Shown: positions 1-5,336 of the stretch, in pieces
How positions within the stretch are numbered: position 1 is the first letter of the stretch
Layout: each line of letters starts with the position of its first letter
Assembly: GCA_964614855.1 (NCBI GenBank)
Contig: CAZTMX010000201.1
Location: forward strand, 1-5,336
Direction: 5' to 3'
Origin: CAWJHE01 sp964614855
GTDB lineage: Bacteria > Chloroflexota > Anaerolineae > Anaerolineales > UBA4823
Length of the DNA stretch: 5,336 nucleotides
Notes under the pieces: generated by a model
Databases searched by the model: none
Told to the model about the DNA's origin: nothing
What the model saw: only the letters and a program-made list of their open reading frames with translations
Made by a program: the position numbers and the translations under genes

Positions 1-187
1 AGATCGCCCCAAAGACCAACACAAGCGGGATGGAGACAATTAGCGCATTGACCAGAATCATCCATATATCCCGGCCAGCCATGTCTTCTTGAATTTGTAA
101 GTAGATGAACCCAATGATAGAAATCAAATACATGATGATCAAGACAATTGCCAGTGTGCGGTTCGATTGAGGTTTGTGGTTATCCAT
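1..187 (-). CDS. Small membrane protein, N-terminal part (runs off left edge)
   Basis: An open frame on the minus strand starts with ATG at 187-185 and stays open for 62 codons to the window edge. The protein begins with a short polar stretch (MDNHKPQSNR). A hydrophobic helix follows at about residues 11-30, then a short charged loop (QEDMAGRD), then a second hydrophobic segment from about 41 to the edge. It is therefore an inner-membrane protein with at least two helices. The start is well supported: AGGAG lies five bases before the ATG. I do not recognise the family, and the C-terminus is missing, so no function is offered. It points the same way as the broken GH130 gene to its right, but about 200 non-coding bases separate them, so it probably has its own promoter. 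It is richer in A and T than the genes further right. Confidence 0.75.
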   Translation of the reverse strand, partial: MDNHKPQSNRTLAIVLIIMYLISIIGFIYLQIQEDMAGRDIWMILVNALIVSIPLVLVFGAI

Positions 188-386
188 CGCTTCTCCTCAT
201 AAAAAAGCTGCTTGGAGCCGGTATTTAAATGGCTGATGCCTATTATGATACTCCATTCTTGGGAAAGAAAACCTTAAGATCTAAACCATGGATTGGCAAG
301 TTGGACCCGCAACCAAACCATCCATTACTTCCTGCTTTTCTCAGTGTTCTCCGTGTCTCCGTGGTTAAAAAAATCCCAGAAATTTT
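188..386. other. Intergenic stretch with repeat remnant
   Basis: No coding frame here looks real. The plus-strand frame at 229-483 translates partly through the CACGGAGA repeat and partly antisense to the GH130 remnant, and it has no ribosome binding site. The stretch holds the tandem repeat at 336-374 and probably the promoter of the small membrane-protein gene. Minus-strand -10 candidates around 236-246 (TATCAT, CATAAT) lack a convincing -35 box. I find no continuation of the GH130 gene in any minus-strand frame of this stretch. Confidence 0.5.
336..374 (-). repeat. Short tandem CACGGAGA-type repeat, likely dispersed element
   Basis: Read on the minus strand, this segment contains three imperfect copies of a nine-base unit: CACGGAGA, CACGGAGAA and CACTGAGAA. 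A TTTTTTTAAC run comes before them and an AAAAG tail follows. The periodicity is directly visible. From memory, near-identical ACCACGGAGACACGGAGA segments occur many times in intergenic DNA of Chloroflexota and other environmental bacteria, where they give rise to spurious translated peptides. That is recall and not a search result. It lies immediately beyond the point where the GH130 remnant loses homology, so it may mark the recombination or insertion break. Confidence 0.6.
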
Positions 387-629
387 TCACGATTGGATAC
401 CGTCAGCACTGAAACCGCGGTGGAGGTTCATCTCGCGTTTTTTATTGTCGCAACGAAACACCCCGGCAAAACCGCTGGTGTAAGGCGCCACCGCGCTGTT
501 GAATTTGCAAACGGCAGAAGGGATCAGGTCGCGCGGGATGGTGGGGTTTGCACTGTAGCGCCAGACCACATCCTGGCAATCTTCAGCCCGCTCTTCCCAG
601 GGTATATTTGAAAGATGATAAGCAGACAA
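387..629 (-). pseudogene. Truncated GH130 beta-mannoside phosphorylase, N-terminal remnant
   Basis: This 80-codon frame starts with TTG (629-627), five bases after a perfect AGGAGG (635-640). An upstream in-frame ATG at 683 has no such site and precedes the family-like N-terminus. The product resembles the start of GH130 enzymes, which phosphorolyse beta-1,4-mannosides to mannose 1-phosphate. Recognisable pieces are NIPWEER (8-14), VVWRYSANPTIPRDLIPS (21-38), FNSAV (43-47), GFAGVFRCD (53-61) and MNLHRGFSADGI (67-78). Homology then stops: two more residues and a TGA follow, where a family member would continue with a Trp-containing stretch and roughly 250 more residues. The rest is not in the gap to the next gene, so the enzyme is incomplete and presumably inactive. 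The segment AVCK at 39-42 is also unlike the SNSI I would expect there. Family assignment is from memory of conserved motifs. The intact start signals suggest recent decay. Confidence 0.75.
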
Positions 630-634
630 TCGAA

Positions 635-640
635 CCTCCT
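635..640 (-). promoter_or_regulatory. Ribosome binding site setting a TTG start for the GH130 remnant
   Basis: A perfect AGGAGG on the minus strand lies five bases before TTG at 629-627. It decides the start: translation from TTG gives MSAYHLSNIPWEER, the expected N-terminus of this GH130 group, whereas the ATG at 683 adds 18 residues without family resemblance. Confidence 0.75.
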
Positions 641-658
641 GAAGAATGTTTAATAATC

Positions 659-668
659 GGTTTGAACC
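659..668. promoter_or_regulatory. Small inverted repeat GGTT-TG-AACC
   Basis: The sequence GGTTTGAACC forms a 4-2-4 inverted repeat in the presumed leader of the GH130 remnant, about 20 bases ahead of its AGGAGG. It might be half of a regulator site, but it is short enough to arise by chance. Confidence 0.15.
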
Positions 669-709
669 ACATCGAAATTCCAATACTGGCGCAGCTGGTC
701 AATCCTGCT

Positions 710-719
710 TATAATTATA
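710..719. promoter_or_regulatory. Palindromic -10 box shared by divergent GH1 and GH130 genes
   Basis: TATAATTATA is a perfect ten-base palindrome, so it presents a consensus TATAAT to both strands (710-715 on plus, 719-714 on minus). Transcription would start near 722 for the GH1 gene and near 707 for the GH130 remnant, giving leaders of about 78 bases each. On the plus strand a TG lies just upstream (706-707), close to an extended -10 spacing. No good TTGACA-like -35 box sits at 17 bases in either direction. The promoter is therefore inferred from the -10 match and its position between divergent genes. Confidence 0.45.
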
Positions 720-723
720 TGTC

Positions 724-736
724 AGAAAACATTTCT
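724..736. promoter_or_regulatory. Inverted repeat AGAAA-ACA-TTTCT, possible operator
   Basis: AGAAAACATTTCT is a perfect 5-3-5 inverted repeat. It lies directly downstream of the palindromic -10 box, at the predicted start of GH1 transcription, where a repressor would block initiation. Sugar-utilisation genes are often controlled this way by LacI-type or similar regulators, but no regulator gene is in the window and the arms are A/T-rich, so this is a suggestion only. Confidence 0.25.
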
Positions 737-799
737 CACCATTGAAACCAACCAATCAATCTAACTGCGACTACATTTTTTCTTTCAAACAACTCACCT

Positions 800-2164
800 A
801 TGCCAATTTACACCTTTCCTGAAAACTTCTTGTGGGGGGCATCTACATCCGCTTATCAGATCGAAGGTGCCTGGGATGAAGACGGTCGCGGCCTATCCGT
901 TTGGGACAGCTTCACACGCCAACCCGGGCGTATCGAAGATGGTTCAAACGGTGATGTCGCCTGTGATCACTACCACCGCTACCCAGAAGATATAGCGCTG
1001 ATGAAAGAAATCGGGCTGGATGTGTACAGCCTGACTGTATCTTGGCCTCGCATCTTGCCACAAGGGCGCGGTCGAGTGAATCAGAAGGGTCTGGATTTCT
1101 ACCGGCGGTTGGCGGATACGCTGCTCGAAGCAGGCATCATGCCCTATATGACCCTCTACCACTGGGACTTGCCGCAGACTCTGCAGGATGAGGGCGGCTG
1201 GGCGGTGCGCTCCACAGCTGAGGCTTTTGTGGAATACACGGACGGTTTCACTCGCGCCCTGGGCGACCGGGTGACCCACTGGGCGACGCATAACGAACCC
1301 TGGTGTGCCAGTTACCTCAGCTATGCCCTCGGCGAGCACGCTCCAGGATTGTACGATTGGCCGGCCGCGGTAAAAGCCTCTCACCATCTCCTGCTGGCGC
1401 ACGGTTGGGCGATCCCGCAAATCCGCAGCAACAGCCCCGGCTGCCAGGCGGGCATCGTTCTAAATTTCTCGCCCAGTGAGCCGGCCTCACCCAGCAGCGC
1501 CGATTATCACGCTGCACGCAGGTACGATGGGTTCTACAACCGCTGGTTCCTGGATCCACTCTATGGACGCCATTACCCTGCAGATATGGTTCATGAGTAC
1601 AGCAGCAAAGGATACCTGCCAGCGGACTTGATCCAACCAGGCGACCTGGATGCAATCGCGGCTCCGCTGGATTTCCTGGGCGTAAACTACTACAATCGCA
1701 GCGTTCACCGTGCGGATATCCCAGAAGCGCAAAACCTGCCGCAGACCAATTTCCTGGCACAGGAATCGGAATGGACGGACATGGATTGGGAAGTACATCC
1801 TCTTTCGCTGTACAATCTCCTTTGCCGGCTGCACTTTGAATACCAGATCCCCCGGCTCATTATCACAGAAAACGGCGCAGCCTACGGAGATGCCCCTGAT
1901 GCGTCCGGCCGGGTAAGCGATACGCGCCGTATCCAGTTCCTGCGCGACCATCTGATCCAAGCGCACCGCGCCTTGCAGGCAGGTGTCCCTTTGGCTGGAT
2001 ACTTTGCCTGGTCAATTATTGACAATTTTGAGTGGGCGAAAGGGTATACCATGCGCTTTGGCTTGATCTGGGTGGATTACCAGACACAGCAAAGGATTTT
2101 CAAGGATAGCGCATATTGGTACCGCCAGGTGATCGCCGACAACGGCTTTTCTGTGGGCGATTGA
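800..2164 (+). CDS. Glycoside hydrolase family 1 beta-glycosidase (beta-glucosidase type)
   Basis: This 454-residue protein has the usual GH1 length and is complete. It should hydrolyse terminal beta-linked glucose (or galactose, fucose or mannose) from short oligosaccharides by the retaining mechanism. It opens with the N-terminal signature FLWGASTSAYQIEGA (10-24), with substrate-binding Q20. YHWDLPQ (120-126) supplies H121. THNEPW (163-168) carries N165 and the acid/base E166. NYY (296-298) contributes the conserved tyrosine. ITENG (355-359) carries the nucleophile E357. WSIIDNFEW (404-412) carries W404, E411 and W412, which line the glycone site. All catalytic residues are present. There is no signal peptide, so the enzyme is cytoplasmic and would act on imported sugars. 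Exact substrate cannot be read from sequence. The ATG at 800 fits the family N-terminus but has no Shine-Dalgarno sequence before it. A channel-like gene follows after 21 bases on the same strand. Confidence 0.96.
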   Translation: MPIYTFPENFLWGASTSAYQIEGAWDEDGRGLSVWDSFTRQPGRIEDGSNGDVACDHYHRYPEDIALMKEIGLDVYSLTVSWPRILPQGRGRVNQKGLDFYRRLADTLLEAGIMPYMTLYHWDLPQTLQDEGGWAVRSTAEAFVEYTDGFTRALGDRVTHWATHNEPWCASYLSYALGEHAPGLYDWPAAVKASHHLLLAHGWAIPQIRSNSPGCQAGIVLNFSPSEPASPSSADYHAARRYDGFYNRWFLDPLYGRHYPADMVHEYSSKGYLPADLIQPGDLDAIAAPLDFLGVNYYNRSVHRADIPEAQNLPQTNFLAQESEWTDMDWEVHPLSLYNLLCRLHFEYQIPRLIITENGAAYGDAPDASGRVSDTRRIQFLRDHLIQAHRALQAGVPLAGYFAWSIIDNFEWAKGYTMRFGLIWVDYQTQQRIFKDSAYWYRQVIADNGFSVGD

Positions 2165-2185
2165 GCAAAACGGAATTATTCCCTT

Positions 2186-2875
2186 ATGAAAAATGAAACT
2201 ACAAACACACGCCTGAAGAATTTTCTATCTACGCATCACCCATCCGCCTTTTTACTGGCTGCCCAACTAATTCTATTGTTCCTTTATGCCGTGTTTGCCG
2301 GCAGGCACAGCGAACGTGCTATCATCAGCTCTTTTGGCACCCTGGTGTTGATCCTGGTGGTGTGGGTGGTCACGCGCAGCCCGGCCATCAACTGGATCGC
2401 CTGGGCGCTGGCGATCCCAGCCTTTGTCTTGACCGTAGTCACCGTGATCCACGCCGATGATGACCTGGTGGCGTTGTCGTCTTTGCTGGAAGGGGTTTTG
2501 TATATCTATGCAGCCGGCAGTATGATCGCCTATATGCTGGCGGATTATCAGGTGACCGTGGATGAGCTCTTCGCTGCCGGTGCAACCTTTACATTGCTGG
2601 CGTGGGGTTTTGCCTACTTCTACACGGTCTGCCAGGTCTGGGTACCGGATAGTTTTGTCAACGCAAACAATCCTGGCCAACCGCTGACCTTTTTGGAGCT
2701 GCTTTTCCTCAGCTTTACAAATCTTTCAGCAACCGGGCTGAGCGATATCACCCCCAAAAGCCCCCCGGCACGCGCTCTGGCGATGCTCGAACAGTTTATG
2801 GGTGTGGGGTACGTGGCGATGGTAGTCTCCCGTTTGATCGGTCTCACCACTTCGCAAAAAGACCGCCGGCGCTGA
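2186..2875 (+). CDS. Six-helix ion-channel-like membrane protein with one pore region
   Basis: This 229-residue protein has hydrophobic segments near residues 21-38, 46-63, 70-88, 98-117, 128-147 and 198-220. A re-entrant pore-loop-like stretch lies at 168-190, before the last helix. The order helix, pore loop (LLFLSFTNLSATGLSDITP), helix matches the pore module of bacterial potassium-channel-family proteins (Ion_trans_2 type). In the filter position it reads ATGLSD (182-187) instead of TVGYGD; the flanking DITP and the closing GVGYVAMVVSRLIGL helix fit the family. Ion selectivity is therefore uncertain. The S4-like region has no run of arginines, so voltage sensing is not indicated, and the C-terminus is a short basic tail without an RCK domain. 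It begins 21 bases after the GH1 stop, likely in the same transcript, with only a weak GGAA upstream. Whether it has a role in sugar use is unknown. Confidence 0.7.
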   Translation: MKNETTNTRLKNFLSTHHPSAFLLAAQLILLFLYAVFAGRHSERAIISSFGTLVLILVVWVVTRSPAINWIAWALAIPAFVLTVVTVIHADDDLVALSSLLEGVLYIYAAGSMIAYMLADYQVTVDELFAAGATFTLLAWGFAYFYTVCQVWVPDSFVNANNPGQPLTFLELLFLSFTNLSATGLSDITPKSPPARALAMLEQFMGVGYVAMVVSRLIGLTTSQKDRRR

Positions 2876-2894
2876 GCCGCCGCAGTTGGAACAT

Positions 2895-2916
2895 CGATAA
2901 CAAGAGATAATTATCG
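2895..2916. repeat. Weak inverted repeat between convergent genes
   Basis: CGATAA and TTATCG form a six-base stem with a ten-base loop, overlapping the stop of the phosphatase gene. The inner GATAATTATC (2906-2915) is itself palindromic. The stem is A/T-rich and no T-run follows on either strand, so it is at best a poor terminator for the two converging transcripts. Confidence 0.2.
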
Positions 2917-4206
2917 CCTGCGCACGACGAAAAGGGTGACATCGTCAAATGGATCCGCTGCCCCGCTAAATTCGGAAAGACGTTTCTCAACCATCTCCAG
3001 GACACCTTTTGCTATAGACACATTTCTGGCTCCCCCGTTGTCGCTGGGTTGTTGCCCGACTGGCTGTCCGGGGTGACTGGCCAGGTTCGAGTATTCACCC
3101 AGCGTCTCCTCAATCCTTGTGCGCCCAAAGAATTCCTGCTCCAGGTTCTGTGCATCCGTCACACCGTCGGTAAAAATGCACAAAAGCTCGCCGGTTTTCA
3201 GGGTAATCTCTTGTCTGTGCACCTCCAGGTCCGGCAAGATACCGATGACTGCGCTGGTTCTTGCCAGCAATTGCAGGCTGCCGCTGGCCTTGAGCCACAG
3301 CGCAGGTTCGTTGCCGCAGTTCAGGTACACCAGCCTGGCGCCGCCTGGCTCAACAAGGCAAATAAACAGCGTGCTAAACAGGCCTTCGTCACCGTGTGTT
3401 TCGGTCACATAGCAGTTGACAAAGCCTACCGCCTGCTGCAGATGCTGTGCGCAGCGGCTAAAAGCATCTGTTGGTAGGTTGCCGGCTTCACCCGAACTGA
3501 GATCAGGTTTTATTGGCTGGAATTCCTGCTCACCACTAAAATCGCCGCCTGCAACGCTTACCCGGATCAAACTCCTGAAGAGGGCCATGTACAGCGCCGC
3601 CCCCACACCCTTACCGCAGACATCACCCACCAGGCACACCAGGTATCCTTCGGGTGTGGTAAATGCATCGTAATAATCGCCAGCTACTTCCCGCGCAGCT
3701 TTGAAATATGCGGCAATCTCCCAGCCTTCTATTTCTGGCAATTCCGCAGGTAGGAAGCTCTGCTGGATCTGGCGCCCGATTTCCAACTCATGTTCCAACC
3801 CTTTGAGATACATTTGCTGCAGCGAGAGCAGCCGTTTTCGCTCCAGGCTGGAGCTCAGCCGGGCGTGCAGCAAGGTGGGCTCGAAGGGTTTGGGCAGGTA
3901 ATCCTCTGCGCCCAGCTCGATGCCCTTGACTACATACTGCAGGCTGCTGCTGGCGGAAATCACAATCACCGGGATGTCGCGTGTCTCCGGATTTGATTTC
4001 AGGCGCTCTAATACCGCAAAGCCGTCCATCCCCGGCATCATAATATCCAGCAGGATCAGATCGGGCTTTTCTGCACTCACAATCTCCAGCGCCTGTGCGC
4101 CGCTCTCGGCTGTCAGTGTTTCATAGTCTGCATCTTCTAGTTCTTGTTCCAGGTAATCCAGGTTGAAAGGCTCGTCATCAACGATCAGGATTTTCCCTTT
4201 TGTCAT
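2911..4206 (-). CDS. Response regulator: receiver domain fused to SpoIIE/RsbU-type PP2C phosphatase
   Basis: The 431-residue protein begins with a receiver domain (about 4-122). D10 and D11 form the acidic pocket, D54 in LLDIMMPGMDG is the phosphate acceptor, S84 is the switch residue and K106 lies in PKPF. A helical linker (about 120-150) ends in the LEIGRQIQQSFLP motif typical of this architecture. A PP2C/SpoIIE serine phosphatase domain follows (about 163-431). Metal-ligand motifs are GDYYD (D177), GDVCGKG (D195), FTDGVTD (D347) and FDDVTLFV (D421/D422). Two hydrophilic insertions stand out (about 222-248 and 377-396), and NAGHxP is replaced by NCGNEP (296-301). Known relatives dephosphorylate STAS anti-anti-sigma proteins to release sigma factors or steer other partner-switching outputs. 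No STAS or anti-sigma gene is in the window. The ATG overlaps the kinase stop as ATGA and has GGAGG seven bases upstream, so the two are co-transcribed and probably translationally coupled. Confidence 0.93.
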   Translation of the reverse strand: MTKGKILIVDDEPFNLDYLEQELEDADYETLTAESGAQALEIVSAEKPDLILLDIMMPGMDGFAVLERLKSNPETRDIPVIVISASSSLQYVVKGIELGAEDYLPKPFEPTLLHARLSSSLERKRLLSLQQMYLKGLEHELEIGRQIQQSFLPAELPEIEGWEIAAYFKAAREVAGDYYDAFTTPEGYLVCLVGDVCGKGVGAALYMALFRSLIRVSVAGGDFSGEQEFQPIKPDLSSGEAGNLPTDAFSRCAQHLQQAVGFVNCYVTETHGDEGLFSTLFICLVEPGGARLVYLNCGNEPALWLKASGSLQLLARTSAVIGILPDLEVHRQEITLKTGELLCIFTDGVTDAQNLEQEFFGRTRIEETLGEYSNLASHPGQPVGQQPSDNGGARNVSIAKGVLEMVEKRLSEFSGAADPFDDVTLFVVRRR

Positions 4207-5336
4207 GTGGCTGCCTCCAGAACGGGTTTGCCTTTGTAATTCAACGGTAGGGTCAGGAGAAATGTCGAGCCTTTTCCCAGCTCGCTTTCGGCGGTCAGGT
4301 CACCGCCCAGCAGGCGTGCCAGGTTCAGGCTGATCGATAGCCCCAAACCAGTACCGCCGTATTGGCGCGTGGTGCTGCTATCGGCTTGCTGGAATTCGCC
4401 AAAGACGCGCGTCAGCGCTTCGGCGTTCATCCCGATCCCAGTATCTTTGACCGAGATCAGAAGTTTGTCAAGGCCGTCCCAACCTGCGGTCAGAGTGATC
4501 TTACCGCTGTGGGTGAACTTGGCTGCATTGCTTAGCAGGTTGAGTACAATTTGCTGTATCTTTTCTTGATCGGAAAAGATCACCGGGACTCTGTCGTCAA
4601 CGACCTTTTCTAAAATAACCTCAGGTTTGAGCAGGGGTTGTGCTGTGCTGCAGCAAACATCGAAAAGGGCTGCGATGCGGAAGTTCGTGGGCGTCACGTC
4701 CATGCGTCCGGCTTCGATCTTGGCAATATCCAGCATGGTGTTGATCATGGAAAGAAGGTTTTCTGAGCTCACCAGTACTTTGTCAAGATTTTCCAGCTGC
4801 TTATCCGGCAGCGCACCCTCGCTTTTCCGGCGTACGATGCGTGTAAAACCGATGATGGCATTCAGCGGTGTGCGCAGTTCGTGGTTCATGTTTGCCAGGA
4901 AAACTGTCTTAGCACGGTTAGCTTGCTCCGCAGCTGTACGCGCTTTCTGCGCTTCCGCATACAACCTGGCGTTTTGCATAGCCTGCCCAAGAGTGATGGC
5001 GATGGTTCGCAACAAGCTTTCGTCAGCCTGGTCGAACATGCCTTCTCTGGAAGCGTTTTGCACGCTGAGAACCCCCACAGCCTTGCCGCCAGCAAGGATA
5101 GGCACCCCCAGGTAAGAAAGAACGGGTTTGCCGATGGTTTTTGCGCCGATTTCTAGTAAATGGTCATCCAGATGTTCGTTGATGCGAAGCGGCTGGTTGG
5201 TCTGCAATACCCTGCTGGTCAATCCTTCGCCGTAGTCAATCGGCGCAAGATCCTCGCCATATGTATATGGAAAGTGAATCATCCCACCTGCTTCGTCCCA
5301 CAGGGCAACATAACAGATGTCCGCACGGACTATCTT
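4203..5336 (-). CDS. GAF-domain sensor histidine kinase (N-terminus beyond right edge)
   Basis: The frame is open to the right edge: 18 further codons upstream of the ATG at 5282 continue a GAF fold (ADICYVALWDEAGG joining MIHFPYTYGED), so that ATG is internal and the gene starts outside the window. The visible 377 residues hold the rest of a GAF domain (to about residue 118; GVPILAGGKAVGVLSVQN is its hallmark strand region) and a short coiled linker (AEAQKARTAAEQANRAK). HisKA follows with the phospho-accepting histidine in NHELRTPLN (codon 4881-4883), then HATPase_c with N box NLLSNAAKF, DTGIGM (G1), FGEFQQAD (F box) and GGTGLGLS (G2). All catalytic motifs are intact. There is no membrane helix in the visible part; the GAF domain suggests sensing of a soluble or diffusible signal, of unknown identity. 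It has no receiver of its own, and its stop overlaps the next gene, whose receiver is the obvious phosphate target. Confidence 0.95.
   Translation of the reverse strand, partial: KIVRADICYVALWDEAGGMIHFPYTYGEDLAPIDYGEGLTSRVLQTNQPLRINEHLDDHLLEIGAKTIGKPVLSYLGVPILAGGKAVGVLSVQNASREGMFDQADESLLRTIAITLGQAMQNARLYAEAQKARTAAEQANRAKTVFLANMNHELRTPLNAIIGFTRIVRRKSEGALPDKQLENLDKVLVSSENLLSMINTMLDIAKIEAGRMDVTPTNFRIAALFDVCCSTAQPLLKPEVILEKVVDDRVPVIFSDQEKIQQIVLNLLSNAAKFTHSGKITLTAGWDGLDKLLISVKDTGIGMNAEALTRVFGEFQQADSSTTRQYGGTGLGLSISLNLARLLGGDLTAESELGKGSTFLLTLPLNYKGKPVLEAAT

Noticed and set aside
229..483. Plus-strand frame of 84 codons in the left intergenic region
   Set aside because: It has no ribosome binding site. 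Its middle part is a translation of the CACGGAGA repeat, and its end is antisense to the GH130 remnant.
630..683. ATG at 683 as the start of the GH130 remnant
   Set aside because: The 18 added residues have no family resemblance and no ribosome site precedes them, whereas TTG at 629 has a perfect AGGAGG at five bases.
1283..1303. ATHNEPW instead of TLNEP in the GH1 acid/base motif as a possible loss of function
   Set aside because: The catalytic Asn-Glu pair is intact and THNEP variants occur in GH1 enzymes, so this is ordinary variation.
944..1966. Long minus-strand frames of up to 159 codons opposite the GH1 gene
   Set aside because: They are shadows of a strongly supported GH1 coding frame, and their translations lack domain character.
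2866..2916. Rho-independent terminator between the convergent genes
   Set aside because: The only stems are short and neither strand has a T-run after them.
4627..5115. 162-codon plus-strand frame opposite the histidine kinase
   Set aside because: It is antisense to intact HisKA and GAF motifs, so it is a shadow frame.
5280..5282. ATG as the true start of the histidine kinase
   Set aside because: Eighteen in-frame codons to the window edge continue a GAF-like sequence, so the gene extends beyond the window.

Overview
The window looks like ordinary chromosomal DNA from a free-living, sugar-using bacterium. Base composition is mixed and roughly balanced. The glycosidase types, the style of the ion-channel protein and the CACGGAGA-type dispersed repeat remind me most of Chloroflexota (Anaerolineae-like). 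That assignment is recall-based inference, and no marker gene is present to prove it.

Layout from left to right. Positions 1-187 (minus) hold the N-terminal part of a small two-helix membrane protein that runs off the left edge. Positions 188-386 are non-coding and contain a short tandem CACGGAGA-type repeat (336-374). Positions 387-629 (minus) are a truncated gene: about 78 N-terminal residues of a GH130-type beta-mannoside phosphorylase, still with a good AGGAGG site and a TTG start, but breaking off next to the repeat. Positions 630-799 form a divergent regulatory region with a palindromic TATAATTATA box that can serve as a -10 element in both directions. On the plus strand follow an intact GH1 beta-glycosidase (800-2164) and, 21 bases later, a six-helix single-pore ion-channel-like protein (2186-2875) whose selectivity-filter region reads TGLSD instead of the potassium-channel TVGYGD.

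Convergent to these, on the minus strand, is a two-gene signalling operon read from right to left: a GAF-domain sensor histidine kinase (4203 to beyond 5336, N-terminus outside the window), then a response regulator made of a receiver domain fused to a SpoIIE/RsbU-type PP2C phosphatase (2911-4206). The two overlap by four bases (ATGA). The natural reading is that the kinase phosphorylates the receiver, which then controls the phosphatase. The phosphatase would probably act on a STAS anti-anti-sigma protein encoded elsewhere.

The left part reads as the remains of a divergent hemicellulose or oligosaccharide utilisation locus: beta-mannoside phosphorylase facing beta-glycosidase, with the phosphorylase arm decayed. 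I see no tRNA or rRNA, CRISPR array, transposase, phage gene or convincing rho-independent terminator, and no clearly new biological system. The most useful observations are the unannotated GH130 remnant with a repeat at its break, the shared promoter, and the altered channel filter.
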